Source: a virus
Direction: 5' to 3' (one strand)
DNA: 47,288 bases
Virus record (IMG/VR): IMGVR_UViG_3300045116_000315
Location: 1 to 47,288 of that record
Shown here: piece by piece, positions 22,193 through 30,581 of the stretch
How the letters are laid out: each line of letters begins with the position of its first letter
Numbering within the stretch: position 1 is the first letter of the stretch
Notes under the pieces: model-generated
What the model was told of the DNA's origin: nothing
Databases searched by the model: none
Seen by the model: the letters and a program-made list of their open reading frames with translations, nothing else
Position numbers and translations under genes: made by a program

Positions 22193-24219
22193 CAGACTTC
22201 CACCGTAGAAATGCCAGTGCGCTGCACCGTAGGGTTGTCCAGCCCGCCGCCGCGACTGAGGATCGCTTGGAAGCTGCGCGTCGCCGTGCTGCGTTCAGTA
22301 TCCGTCCGCGTGAAGCTGTCGCCCGTCTGCGTCAGGATCGTGGCGCTACCGGGCGAGTCACCTGGGATCGGAGCAATGCCGTCGAAGGTCTGCGTGGCAG
22401 TGTTGATGGTGATGGTATCCAACACCACTCCGTTCTTGGCGACGGATAGCTGCACGCCAAGCCCCGACAGCGTGCGGCTGCCGCGATAGCTGCCACTCCC
22501 GTTGTCTGTGGCGTTGTACGCAGCCGCATCGGCCTCGAACGTGTTGCGACCGTCCAGCGTGGCGGGATAGCGCGCAGAACCAAAGTTCTGCGTCCTGCTA
22601 TACGACCAGCTTGCAACGATCTGTATCTCGCCGCCGTTGCTCGAAATGTTTCCTGTATCCGCCGTGACGTTAGCAGCCGCGCTGGGGTTCTGCACGCCCG
22701 AGCGCAACTGCCCTGCAAGGAAGACGCCGCCGAAGTAGGCGCTGCCCGCAGTGTTCATCCACACAGTACCGTTGACCTCGGAGCAGTTTGCCATGCTGGC
22801 CTGCGTCGGGCCAAACCACAGGAAGAACTGATTGTTCGTGCCAAAGCCTCTGCCGAGGATCAGCTGGCTCCCGCCAACAGTGAAGACGATCGTGCCGCTG
22901 CCCATGTCGATGCGCGCGTTCAGCGTGCCCGCCGTCATCTTGTCAAAGCTGAGGTTGGCGATCTTGGCATTGGTGATTGCAGCATCGGCGATCTTCACGT
23001 TGCTAATGGCTGCATCCGCGATCAGCGCAGTGGTAATCGCCGCATTGTCAATGTTCGCTGTGCCGATGGCCGCAAGTGCAATGAGCGCTCGACTAATAGC
23101 CGCTCCCTCAATATACGTGCCGATGTTACCAGCAGTTAGCAGGCTCAGCGCCGCCAAAGTGCCGAAGCCGCTTGTTCGGCTGCGATCAATCGAGCCGTTG
23201 ACGTAGTTGAAGTTTGGAAGCGCGTTGTAAACCTGCGTAGCAAGGTCAACAGCGTTGGCGCTGGACAATGCCCCGAAGCCTGTCAGAAGCGGCGAGCCAT
23301 TGGCAAGACTGCTCAATGCTGCAAGAGCGCCGAAGCCTGTGGTCTGGCTGCGGTCTACGCTGTTCTGCCCTGCAAGAGCGCCGAAGCCTGTCAGGTTCTC
23401 GCTGCCAAGCGCCAGTGCGCCGATTACCTGCGTGGCAAGGTTGACCTTGCTACCGCTGGCGAAGGCGATGCTGCCATCAGCATTGTAGATGGTAATGTTC
23501 CGGCCTTCGATGCTGCCGTCCTTAGTGATCCTCCAGCCATCTTTGGTCGTGTCGTTCCAGCCATAACTCTGGATCAGGTTGCCGATCTTCGCATTGATGA
23601 TCTGACCGTCGATGATGTGCGCCGAGCCGACCGACAAATTGGCGATCTTCGCGCTGGTGATCGCAGCATTGGCGATCTTCGCGCTGTTCACAGCGAGGTC
23701 AGCGATCTTCGCCTCGACGATCTGCGCCTCGCCGATCAGCGCACTGACGATGGTGGCGTCAGCGATCTTCGCGCCGAGGATCGTCGCGTTGGCGATCTTC
23801 GCGTTGACGATGGCTGCATCACGCATCTTCGCCGTGCTGACGGCAAGGTCCGCCAGCTTCAACTCGCCCACGGCGCCGTCGAGCAGCTTGTCGATGCTGA
23901 CGCTCAGGTCCGCCAGCTTCGCCGTCTCGATGGCTGCGTTAGCGATATTGCCTGTGTCGATCTGGAACAGGTCAGCAGCCTGCGGCGGATCGAACTGTGA
24001 GTTGCCGAGGAAGAGCTCCGCATCCGCTTGGCTCAGCCAGACCATCTTGTAGCCGTCAGGCATGGTGATGGAAGTGGCAGGCCCGCCGCCTCCGCCCCCA
24101 CCACTCGCAGCCGTCTGCACCGGCGCGATGAGGTCGCCGAGCCCGGCCTCATCCATCGCCTTGTTCAGCGCGCGCGCATAGTCCTTCCAGTCAGCATAGG
24201 ACTCAGGATTAGGCAGCAT
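22192..24219 (-). CDS. Tail fibre-like protein with decapeptide repeats, 675 aa
   Basis: Residues about 1-90 form a head with a Gly-rich linker (GGGGGGG near 40-46). Residues about 96-215 hold some twelve ten-residue repeats of the type AKIANAAITS, a pattern common in phage fibres and in the C-terminal part of J-like host-specificity proteins. A middle block repeats TGFGAL (about 277, 294, 313, 350), then a second set of about six decapeptides covers 372-427. The last 250 residues are beta-rich and end in a tail with QRTGISTVEV. The repeats suggest a trimeric beta-fibre shaft. It is encoded right after the nozzle protein, so it is probably a tail-attached fibre; the receptor is unknown. Confidence 0.7.
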   Translation of the reverse strand: MLPNPESYADWKDYARALNKAMDEAGLGDLIAPVQTAASGGGGGGGPATSITMPDGYKMVWLSQADAELFLGNSQFDPPQAADLFQIDTGNIANAAIETAKLADLSVSIDKLLDGAVGELKLADLAVSTAKMRDAAIVNAKIANATILGAKIADATIVSALIGEAQIVEAKIADLAVNSAKIANAAITSAKIANLSVGSAHIIDGQIINAKIGNLIQSYGWNDTTKDGWRITKDGSIEGRNITIYNADGSIAFASGSKVNLATQVIGALALGSENLTGFGALAGQNSVDRSQTTGFGALAALSSLANGSPLLTGFGALSSANAVDLATQVYNALPNFNYVNGSIDRSRTSGFGTLAALSLLTAGNIGTYIEGAAISRALIALAAIGTANIDNAAITTALIADAAISNVKIADAAITNAKIANLSFDKMTAGTLNARIDMGSGTIVFTVGGSQLILGRGFGTNNQFFLWFGPTQASMANCSEVNGTVWMNTAGSAYFGGVFLAGQLRSGVQNPSAAANVTADTGNISSNGGEIQIVASWSYSRTQNFGSARYPATLDGRNTFEADAAAYNATDNGSGSYRGSRTLSGLGVQLSVAKNGVVLDTITINTATQTFDGIAPIPGDSPGSATILTQTGDSFTRTDTERSTATRSFQAILSRGGGLDNPTVQRTGISTVEV
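23580..23960 (-). repeat. DNA repeats encoding fibre decapeptides
   Basis: The motif GCGATCTTCGC recurs at roughly 30-base steps across this stretch (each unit codes for KIA(N/D)A-type decapeptides on the minus strand). Sequence identity between units is imperfect, so length changes by recombination or slippage are possible but not shown. Confidence 0.75.
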
Positions 24220-25663
24220 CGCGCTTCGTTCCCTCTACCACGCCAAAGAGCATGAAGCCCTGTAGGTCCATCGACCAGTCCGCTTGTGTGCTGCGGAAGT
24301 CCAGCTTCCAGTACACGCCATCCGCAGGTGTGCTGCCGATTTGATACGTTGCAGCACCAGTAATTGTCTCGATCCAGTCGGACCAGACATATGGCCCCTC
24401 AACGTGCTGCGACGAGCCCAACCTGAACTGTACATCGTTCTTATTCTTCAGCAGCAAGACGACTTCATCGATCTTCGTGCTGATGTGCAGTCCGGCCGGC
24501 CCGCCTTGGCTCATGAGCAACGGTTTCGTCCGCAGCGTCAACGGTCCCGCCGCCCCAGCATTATCCTGATCCCGCATCACCCGCCCATCGCTGGTGCCAA
24601 GGATTGGCTTGCCGAAGAGCCTGCGCTCATCCTTCAGCGTGAAGGGCGGGATCGGCGTCCAGCCGCCGGTGCGCGGATCATACGACCAGCCCTCCGACGG
24701 TTCCAGCGCCGATCCCATTGGGAACGCAAAGTCGATGCAGCCCGTATAGTCATTGCGACAGGCAGTGATCTTGCTTTGCTGACCCCAATTCACGTTGTCT
24801 TGCAGATAGTCATGCAGGAAGCCCTCATCGATATAGCGGTAGCTGAGGCCATCCGTCCACCAGATGCCGCCGCGGCCGACGCCAAAATGCTCCTTGCCGG
24901 TGGATGCCACGCTGAACTTGCCGCAGGCCCCGATGCCGTCAAGAGCCATCTTGAAGCCGAACACGGCTGTGCCGCCGATGTAATTCACCAGCGCCATTTG
25001 GTCCTCAGCATACACCGCAATGCTGCTGCCCAGCTGCTTCGCCGCCTTGATCCTCGTGTCGAAGCCGTCGATAGTCAGCGCGCCTGCGAGGTTGCTGGCG
25101 CTCGCCGTCCACTCCTCGATGTTATCGCCGTCCGACCAGCCGACACGCGTCCCCCTTGCGCCGTAGCCAAAGGCCATGACGAAGCTGAGATACTTGAGGA
25201 AAGTCGCCACGCCGTTTGGCGCGTTGCCGAAACCGATGATGCCTGCACCCGGCTTAAAGATGCCATTGCTGCCATTGGCAGCGCCGTTGATAATCGTCCA
25301 GTCGCCGTAATGTGTGAAGTCGTAGAAGCCTGCAGGCTTCGTGCTGGTCTCGTGCTGATCCCAACCGTCGTCGACGAATACCTCAGGCGCGGGGCCGTAC
25401 CAACGAGCAATGGTGCCGCCGTTGACCGTCCACAGCCAACGGGTGCCATTGGTTGCCTGCTGCTGGCTGATGCCGCGAATGGGGTTGGCGTTGACACTGT
25501 GGATCAGCGCAGGCGGCAGCCGTCGCTTCACCCTTCCACTGGCAAACTGCACGTTCGCGGCCGCTTCCCACAGAAGCGAAAGCAGCGGATGCAGATCAGG
25601 CTGCAATCCGCTGCTAAACACCCTGGGGTCGAACGCCGTATAAAGCGGCTCACGACGCGCCAT
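24209..25663 (-). CDS. Tail nozzle/stabilisation-like protein (beta-propeller type), 484 aa
   Basis: A beta-rich protein with regular blade-like segments ending in W or aromatic residues (GTRWLWTVNGG, HYGDWTIINGA, YLSFVMAFGYG, IGGTAVFGFK, GRGGIWWTDG, IDFAFPMG, GRVMRDQDN). This matches the beta-propeller nozzle proteins of podoviruses (P22 gp10 or T7 gp12 role), which close the tail tube below the adaptor. It lacks a transmembrane helix or enzymatic motif. Located between the lysis cassette and the fibre. AAGGAAGAGGAAG provides the ribosome binding site. Assignment by fold pattern, so moderate certainty. Confidence 0.65.
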   Translation of the reverse strand: MARREPLYTAFDPRVFSSGLQPDLHPLLSLLWEAAANVQFASGRVKRRLPPALIHSVNANPIRGISQQQATNGTRWLWTVNGGTIARWYGPAPEVFVDDGWDQHETSTKPAGFYDFTHYGDWTIINGAANGSNGIFKPGAGIIGFGNAPNGVATFLKYLSFVMAFGYGARGTRVGWSDGDNIEEWTASASNLAGALTIDGFDTRIKAAKQLGSSIAVYAEDQMALVNYIGGTAVFGFKMALDGIGACGKFSVASTGKEHFGVGRGGIWWTDGLSYRYIDEGFLHDYLQDNVNWGQQSKITACRNDYTGCIDFAFPMGSALEPSEGWSYDPRTGGWTPIPPFTLKDERRLFGKPILGTSDGRVMRDQDNAGAAGPLTLRTKPLLMSQGGPAGLHISTKIDEVVLLLKNKNDVQFRLGSSQHVEGPYVWSDWIETITGAATYQIGSTPADGVYWKLDFRSTQADWSMDLQGFMLFGVVEGTKRDAA

Positions 25664-25678
25664 CTTCCTCTTCCTTTC

Positions 25679-26305
25679 TTAGCCTCGCAGCTGCTGTCCC
25701 AGCTCATACCGCTTACGAACGCCGGCGCTGGCCTCGGCCTTCGTAATCACCTTGTCCTTGTTCAGGTCCAGCCCAGCGTTCTGCTTGTAGGCCAAGCTGC
25801 CGGCCTCCCACGGCATAGCCCAGGTCAGGGGCTTGCCGATCGCCTGTGGGAACAGGATCGCCATGTAGACGTCCTCGAGCTCCCACCCGCTGAGGTCCTT
25901 GCCGAAGCTAAGGAAGTAGTAGTAGACGAACGTCAGCTGCTGCGTCGCGGTGAGGTTCGCCAGTGCGCTGTGGCTCGGCGCGACCTTCTTCAGGTTCGGG
26001 TACAGCTTCACCATACTACTGTAGGTGAACGACATGAACTGGATCAGGCCGAGCCCGCTGCTACCTGCGGCGTTCTTAACGCTCGGCGAGAACGTGCCGC
26101 CGGTCTCGAACGCCATGCAGGCCATCAGGTAGTCCGCATCCAGCTTCAGCTTGTCCTCGATCCAGAGCACGCCGGCCTTGAAGGTGTCGTCCACCTGCTG
26201 ACCGTAGATGATCTCGCGCTCCTGCGGTTCGGCGGTGAGCTGCTCGATCAACTCGTCGAGCTCTCCGCGGATGCGGAGGAGTTCCGTGCGAATGAGCTCG
26301 TCCAT
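25679..26305 (-). CDS. Endolysin, SLT-type lytic transglycosylase with EF-hand loop
   Basis: A 208-residue protein. Residues about 55-175 match the SLT fold: catalytic candidate E67 in MACMAFETGG, then GSSGLGLIQFM (81-91), and a Tyr-rich helix FVYYYFLSF. At the C-terminus, residues 180-191 (DLNKDKVITKAE) fit all positions of an EF-hand calcium loop. The N-terminal 50 residues form a charged helix with no signal peptide, so export would need a holin. Position directly after the small membrane proteins supports a lysis role. The start is the ATG at 26305, overlapping the upstream stop (TGATG), rather than the GTG one codon earlier. Confidence 0.8.
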   Translation of the reverse strand: MDELIRTELLRIRGELDELIEQLTAEPQEREIIYGQQVDDTFKAGVLWIEDKLKLDADYLMACMAFETGGTFSPSVKNAAGSSGLGLIQFMSFTYSSMVKLYPNLKKVAPSHSALANLTATQQLTFVYYYFLSFGKDLSGWELEDVYMAILFPQAIGKPLTWAMPWEAGSLAYKQNAGLDLNKDKVITKAEASAGVRKRYELGQQLRG

Positions 26306-26700
26306 CACTTGCGCTCCTGCTGCGCGGCAGCGGTCTGCCCGAGGACGCCATAGGCATCGAAGGTGTCAGGCGCGGCGCCAAGGCTCTGCGGCACGACGGC
26401 CTCCGCCTCTGCATCCAGCGGCACCGCGACTGCGGCGACCGGCTGTGCCTGCTCGATCAACTCCGCAGCCTTCTTCGCCGTGCCCGTCACCACAGGCGCA
26501 TGGGTCTGCTTCATCCGGCCGATGAGCGCGTAGAGGTCACCCGCACCGCCCGCGAGCGTGACGAGGAGGTTCGTGATCTGCTGCTGCTGCTCACCGGCTA
26601 TGTCGCCGGTCAGGCCGCTGACGACGAGCGCCTTACACACCAGCGACACCATGATGCCGACGATGATGCTGCTCTTATACCAGGGAATTGCGGGGTCCAT
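26305..26700 (-). CDS. Putative holin, 131 aa
   Basis: N-terminal hydrophobic segment WYKSSIIVGIMVSLVCKALVV (about residues 7-27), then a helical region with QQQQITNLLVTLAGGAGDLYALIGRMKQ (layout of phage holins found beside SLT endolysins) and a long Pro/Ala-rich hydrophilic tail. AAGGAGC precedes the ATG. It overlaps the endolysin start. One or two membrane helices are possible. Holin is a context-based inference supported by the pattern. Confidence 0.65.
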   Translation of the reverse strand: MDPAIPWYKSSIIVGIMVSLVCKALVVSGLTGDIAGEQQQQITNLLVTLAGGAGDLYALIGRMKQTHAPVVTGTAKKAAELIEQAQPVAAVAVPLDAEAEAVVPQSLGAAPDTFDAYGVLGQTAAAQQERK

Positions 26701-26710
26701 GTTCTGCTCC

Positions 26711-26905
26711 TTAATGCAACCTGTCGAGAAGGTGCTTCATATCAGGCGGCACCTTCTGAATCGCCTGGAAACCATCACGCAGCACGAAGCCTAGCACTGT
26801 GACCTTGACCCAGCTGACCACCTTCCCCTGCCAAAGGGGTTGTGTCATCAGCCAAGACCCTGCCGTAATCAGCAACGTCGATAGCAGCATAAGCTGTTCC
26901 TTCAT
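26711..26905 (-). CDS. Small membrane protein of lysis cassette, 64 aa
   Basis: Two hydrophobic segments are visible: LMLLSTLLITAGSWLM (about 5-20) and VKVTVLGFVL (about 33-42), with a polar C-terminus. The ATG overlaps the stop of the upstream gene (ATGA). Small size, two helices and location make it a second holin or antiholin candidate. No homology recognised. Confidence 0.6.
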   Translation of the reverse strand: MKEQLMLLSTLLITAGSWLMTQPLWQGKVVSWVKVTVLGFVLRDGFQAIQKVPPDMKHLLDRLH

Positions 26906-27171
26906 TGCCCCTGCTTCTGCCTTGCCTGCTCGACCAGAAAGTCGAGCTTCGTTGCACTCTGCGCCCCACGAATATTCAAATCCTGCATCGTCTTATCGGT
27001 CGCCGCCGTCACGGACTCCAGCTTAACGATGCGGGTTGTATTGTTGTCTACCTGCGCGGTTATTTGCCCAGCATTGTAGACGTACCCGGCCACCATCAGC
27101 AGAAAGCCTGCATATGGCAACCAGCTGCCGCCTCCGGGAGGACTTGGCAGCTTGCGACCCGCCGTGCTCAC
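26902..27171 (-). CDS. Membrane-anchored coiled-coil protein of lysis cassette (spanin- or holin-like), 89 aa
   Basis: A short basic N-terminus, one membrane helix LPYAGFLLMVAGYVYNAG (about 18-35), then a coiled coil (residues about 38-85) rich in Thr, Asn, Gln and Lys. This is the layout of an inner-membrane spanin (Rz-like) or of single-helix holins. No lipobox partner (o-spanin) gene could be found nested or adjacent. GTG start just after the stop of the adaptor gene. Confidence 0.55.
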   Translation of the reverse strand: MSTAGRKLPSPPGGGSWLPYAGFLLMVAGYVYNAGQITAQVDNNTTRIVKLESVTAATDKTMQDLNIRGAQSATKLDFLVEQARQKQGQ

Positions 27172-27172
27172 C

Positions 27173-27829
27173 TTAGAGGCTCGCGGGGTAACGCTGACCC
27201 CGAGGCCCGTTTGCCTCTCTCATCATCATGTTCATCCCCTGCCACTCCAGCTCATTCGCGAAGATGGCGATGCTCGTCATCTCATCCTGCACACGCGCAT
27301 CGAATACCGGCGCCAGTTCCTCCTTCCGCAATTCGCTGGTGAGGAGGAAGCAAGCACGGCTGAAGATCAAGTCCTCGAAGTCGTCGAGCAGCCACGTGGT
27401 GCTCTCCGTATCCACCACGAGGCTCTGATGCCAGAGGACGAGGTTCAGGCCGCCAACCGGCATCGGTCGGTCGACGTAGAGGTTGGTGCCCTCGATCCAG
27501 TAGTAGCGACCGTAGGGGCGCTCCGTATCGCCTACCTGCGGCAGCACGAAGCCGTCCTTGCGTTCGAGCTCGTCACTCCACGTCCCGTCGACAGGGTTGG
27601 TGAAGCGGAGCTCCAGTGGCCGCTTGAGGCCTGCAGGCACAGGGTAGCTCTGCGCGCCGATGGCCGCTCCGGCCCACGTCTGTCGACGCACGCTCTTCGG
27701 GAAGTTGTAGTCACGCAGCATACGCTTCATCGTCCGCGTGATCGCGTCCGTGACGACGGTGCCGTCATAGGTGCTGGAGACTGCCGCGGCGACACGGACC
27801 TTGGCAGCAAGTTCGGCTACAGTGGTCAC
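27173..27829 (-). CDS. Head-tail adaptor (tail tubular A/gp4-like), 218 aa
   Basis: A 218-residue protein with helix TVAELAAKVRVAA, then ITRTMKRMLRDYNFPKSV, a beta section with SYPVPAG and LELRFTNP, YYWIEGTNLYVDRPMP, and C-terminal helices LLDDFEDLIFSRACFLLTSEL. The pattern of a helical bundle with an inserted beta domain resembles podovirus adaptors (T7 gp11 or P22 gp4 role) that sit beneath the portal. The start is GTG at 27829 with AGGAG upstream. Gene order (capsid, then adaptor) supports the assignment. Confidence 0.7.
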   Translation of the reverse strand: MTTVAELAAKVRVAAAVSSTYDGTVVTDAITRTMKRMLRDYNFPKSVRRQTWAGAAIGAQSYPVPAGLKRPLELRFTNPVDGTWSDELERKDGFVLPQVGDTERPYGRYYWIEGTNLYVDRPMPVGGLNLVLWHQSLVVDTESTTWLLDDFEDLIFSRACFLLTSELRKEELAPVFDARVQDEMTSIAIFANELEWQGMNMMMREANGPRGQRYPASL

Positions 27830-27847
27830 GATGCGCTCCTGCTAGGC

Positions 27848-27946
27848 TTAGGTGAGTGGCGGGGTGGAATTACCCACAGGGAGAGGAGTCCCCGCCACTC
27901 GCCTAAACCGAGGTGCGAATGGAGGGAAGGTCGAAACCCTCCCTCC
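27848..27946 (-). terminator. Two strong hairpins after the major capsid gene
   Basis: On the minus-strand transcript the first hairpin lies 22 bases past the capsid stop (27921-27946): an 11-bp stem with one wobble capped by a UUCG tetraloop. The second (27848-27906) has 17-bp arms, TTAGGTGAGTGGCGGGG with CCCCGCCACTCGCCTAA, differing by a single wobble. Neither is followed by a T run, so they may stabilise the capsid message or partly terminate it, lowering expression of downstream genes. Confidence 0.7.
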
Positions 27947-27967
27947 ACCCTTCCCTCGCACGGAAGC

Positions 27968-29152
27968 TCAGTCGTCCTTGATGGCCTTCTTGAAGCCCTT
28001 CAGGAGGTAGTGGTGATCCGCGTGGTGGACCTCCAGCCCGCACTCCGTCAGGTACTCCTCGGCCTCGCCGTCAACGCCCTTGTCCTGCCGATCCTTCAGC
28101 AGCACCGTATCGGTGATGTACCGATACTTCAGGCTGTTCGTGTCCATGATGAACAGGTCTTCGGCGAGCATCTGCCCGGCCTGACCGAAGAGCGGATGCT
28201 CCATGAAGGTCAGCGTGCCGGCCGGCGAGTACAGACGCTTGACATCCATACCGTATTCCTTCTCGTTCGGACCCCAGTTATACTGGCCATTCTTCCGAAC
28301 GATCTGGTTGATGACGATCATCGTCGCGATGCTGCCCCAGGCCACCTTCTCGCGGCTGCCCTTAGCGAAGATCGCGGCCATGTAGCCCTCGAGCTCGTCC
28401 ATGTCGACGCCGCCTGCCGTGACGGTCTTGATGTTCGCCGCGGGCAGGAAGTTGAGCAGGCCGTCCGTGAAGCGCAGCGGCTGGCCGGCCTCGAGCGTCT
28501 CGTAGCGCGAGCCCATCCACAGCGCACGCTCGATGCCGAGCGCATGCTTGTGCGCTGCACGGCGACGATCGTTCTTCCAGGGATCGCCGGTGCGAAAGGT
28601 CGTCTTCGCTGCGGTACGGGTCAGCTCGACCGGGTCACGGAAAATCTGCGTGACGTTCGAGCGCTTCGTCGGATTGAAGCTGACGCCGAGCGCACGCGGC
28701 GCACCTTCGCGATAGGCCGAGCCGATGTAGAGCAGCTTGCTGTCCGTCGCGGCCGTGATGGCGGAGGCAGTGCCTGCCGCCGAGCCGTTCGGACCCATCG
28801 CGCGCGTCACCGTGATGCTGGTGTCGCTCACGACGCTGACGACGCGGATCGCCTCGCCGCTGCTGTTGACGCGCAGCATGTCGCCCGACTTCAGCATCGT
28901 GCCGCCCTTGACGAGCCCGATGGTCGTCGCGCCAGTGCCGACATCGGCGCTGACGTTGAAGCCGAACATCTGCACGTCCTCTTCCCACCAGCTGAACTCG
29001 GGGTCGTCGGTCGACTCCGAGCCCATCATGGAGGTGAGCGCGTACAGCGGCGCGTTGTTGCGCGGCGAGTTGAGGAGGATGCCCTGCCGCCAGTTCTTCG
29101 GACGCTCGTCGGCGGCGAAGTCGGCGGTGCTCTTCATTCCGGGAAGTGCCAT
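27968..29152 (-). CDS. Major capsid protein (DUF5309/SU10-type, HK97 fold)
   Basis: A 394-residue protein with the layout of DUF5309/SU10-like capsid proteins: an early WWEEDVQMFGF segment, beta strands MLRVNSSGEAIRVVSV, VTRAMGPNGSAAG, SAYREGAPRALGVSF, the YNxTQIF-like NVTQIFRDPVELT, and a helix RRRAAHKHALGIERALWMG. It is preceded by a scaffold-like gene and followed by an adaptor, as expected. Its N-terminus MALPGMKSTADF is shared with the 651-residue fibre protein at 37860-39815. Start ATG at 29152 with AGGAA upstream. Strong hairpins follow the stop, consistent with high expression. Confidence 0.9.
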   Translation of the reverse strand: MALPGMKSTADFAADERPKNWRQGILLNSPRNNAPLYALTSMMGSESTDDPEFSWWEEDVQMFGFNVSADVGTGATTIGLVKGGTMLKSGDMLRVNSSGEAIRVVSVVSDTSITVTRAMGPNGSAAGTASAITAATDSKLLYIGSAYREGAPRALGVSFNPTKRSNVTQIFRDPVELTRTAAKTTFRTGDPWKNDRRRAAHKHALGIERALWMGSRYETLEAGQPLRFTDGLLNFLPAANIKTVTAGGVDMDELEGYMAAIFAKGSREKVAWGSIATMIVINQIVRKNGQYNWGPNEKEYGMDVKRLYSPAGTLTFMEHPLFGQAGQMLAEDLFIMDTNSLKYRYITDTVLLKDRQDKGVDGEAEEYLTECGLEVHHADHHYLLKGFKKAIKDD

Positions 29153-29189
29153 AACCTGTTCCTATTCTCGATCAAGGCAGGAGCTGGGA

Positions 29190-30191
29190 TTAGCCCCCAC
29201 CAAAGCCAAAGGTATCCCCGATGACATCGGCCTGGCCGTTCTCGGCCTCGAAGGCTGGGATGCCCGAACGCTGGGGAGCGGCCGGGGCGAACGCTGCGGG
29301 AGCACGCGGCGGAACCGGCGCAGGCGCTGGGACTTGCGGCTGCGGCACTGCGGGTGCCGGTGCTGCCGGGGCACGGAACGAGTCGATCACAGCGTTGACC
29401 CGCGCACCGAGGGAGTTGACATAGTTGTCGTCCCAGGGGGCGTTGGGATACTGCGCCGCGAGCTTCCCTGCTTCCTGCGCCACGATCGCCTTGACGGCGG
29501 GGTTCTCGTGCTGCGGGAAGCGACCGTAATAGTCCTTCTGCATCTGCGTGATTGCGTCACGCTCTTCGCGTTGCGAACGCTCGAGTGCATACTGCTGGTC
29601 GCGCTGAGCCATGCGGCCCCCCACGTCCTGCAACACGCGCTGGTGGATGTGCTGGGCGAGCGAGTTGACGAGATGCACCATGCCGTTTTGTGCGACCTGG
29701 GGGTTCTCGTTGAAAATCGCCTCGGCCAGTGGCTGCGGGATCGAGAGCTCGTAGCGGGGGGCATCTTCCCCCTGCGGAGCAGGCGACGGTGCAGGCGCGG
29801 TTCCGGGCACCTGCGGTTGCGGCTGCTGTTGCTGCATCCGCTCATAGGCCTCGACGCGCGCACGCAGCGAGGCCAGTTCCAGCGCCGTCTCATTGGGTGC
29901 GGCAGGCGCGGCCGGTGCCGCAGGAGCTGCCAGAGACGGCGTGGGCGCCGCAGGCACAGGCGTCGGCGCAGCAAGCGGAGGGAGGGCCGGGGCCGCCTCC
30001 GGAGCTGCCGGTGCCGGGGCTGGCTGCGGCGGGGTGGGTTCGGCGGGGGCCGCAGGAGCAGCCGCGGGTTCTCCCCCCGCCGGTGCGGAAGCGGGGGGCG
30101 CCTCCTGCACGTCGAGCGCAAAAACGTCAGCGATCGTCTGTTCGATCGAGCCGCCGTTGTCGCCTGTGTTTCCTGGTGCGTTCGGGTCCAT
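29190..30191 (-). CDS. Scaffold protein, 333 aa
   Basis: An extremely Pro/Ala-rich N-terminal third (residues about 30-105), a Gln-rich coiled-coil (LRARVEAYERMQQQQ), a helical centre, a second Ala/Pro-rich stretch (about 275-315) and a conserved-looking tail with DVIGDTFGFGGG. Low-complexity, helical proteins between portal and capsid genes are scaffolding proteins that guide procapsid assembly and then leave. The start is the ATG at 30191 in a TGATG overlap with the upstream gene. Confidence 0.8.
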   Translation of the reverse strand: MDPNAPGNTGDNGGSIEQTIADVFALDVQEAPPASAPAGGEPAAAPAAPAEPTPPQPAPAPAAPEAAPALPPLAAPTPVPAAPTPSLAAPAAPAAPAAPNETALELASLRARVEAYERMQQQQPQPQVPGTAPAPSPAPQGEDAPRYELSIPQPLAEAIFNENPQVAQNGMVHLVNSLAQHIHQRVLQDVGGRMAQRDQQYALERSQREERDAITQMQKDYYGRFPQHENPAVKAIVAQEAGKLAAQYPNAPWDDNYVNSLGARVNAVIDSFRAPAAPAPAVPQPQVPAPAPVPPRAPAAFAPAAPQRSGIPAFEAENGQADVIGDTFGFGGG

Positions 30192-30517
30192 CACTTCTGC
30201 TCCTGCGAGGGTGCCTCATCTGGTACGGCGAGTCGTAACAGCTCCTGAGGCAAAAGATCAATTCCCTTGATAACGCCTTGTATGGCAGAAGCGTGATAGA
30301 CTCCTTCCGGCGTACCAAGCTGCGCGTTGCCAAGCTGCAAATAGTAGCCCTGCCTGATGCCAATCATCAGCCCCAGCAGCAGCTTCATGCCCGGGTGCCC
30401 GATGAGACTTAGGAGGTCATCGGCCTGATCCAGCGTCAGGTCGGCCACGCTTGTCACCGCCGTGACGCTGTCGAGCCATTCCTGCACCGCTACCTCGGTG
30501 CGCTTCTTGTCCGTCAT
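30191..30517 (-). CDS. Hypothetical protein between portal and scaffold, 108 aa
   Basis: The start at 30517 is set by TAGGAGCAGCTATG, identical to the leader of the gene at 7646; ten further codons upstream in frame are not needed. A helical protein with an acidic N-terminus, a DLTLDQADDLLSLIG motif and a central hydrophobic helix (MKLLLGLMIGIRQGYY). Small helical proteins in this position exist in many podoviruses but their role is not settled. Copy B of the 33-bp palindrome lies just upstream. Confidence 0.7.
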   Translation of the reverse strand: MTDKKRTEVAVQEWLDSVTAVTSVADLTLDQADDLLSLIGHPGMKLLLGLMIGIRQGYYLQLGNAQLGTPEGVYHASAIQGVIKGIDLLPQELLRLAVPDEAPSQEQK

Positions 30518-30537
30518 AGCTGCTCCTATGCTCAGAA

Positions 30538-30570
30538 TGTAACACAATTGCGACTTGGAAATGTATTACA
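30538..30570 (-). repeat. 33-bp palindrome family, copy B
   Basis: On the minus strand this matches copy A at 29 of 33 positions, including the arms TGTAATACA and CGCAATTGTGTTACA. It lies in the 64-base gap between the portal stop (30582) and the start of the small gene at 30517, so it may mark a promoter, operator or transcript boundary inside the late operon. Confidence 0.85.
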
Positions 30571-30581
30571 CTCCCTGCCCC

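Noticed and set aside
24284-26353. Plus-strand open frame of 689 codons
   Set aside because: It runs antisense to the nozzle and endolysin genes, has the His/Arg/Leu/Val-rich composition of a GC-rich shadow frame, and lacks a ribosome binding site and family motifs.
27152-29224. Plus-strand open frame of 690 codons over capsid and adaptor genes
   Set aside because: Antisense to the clearly recognisable major capsid gene; composition is that of a shadow frame.
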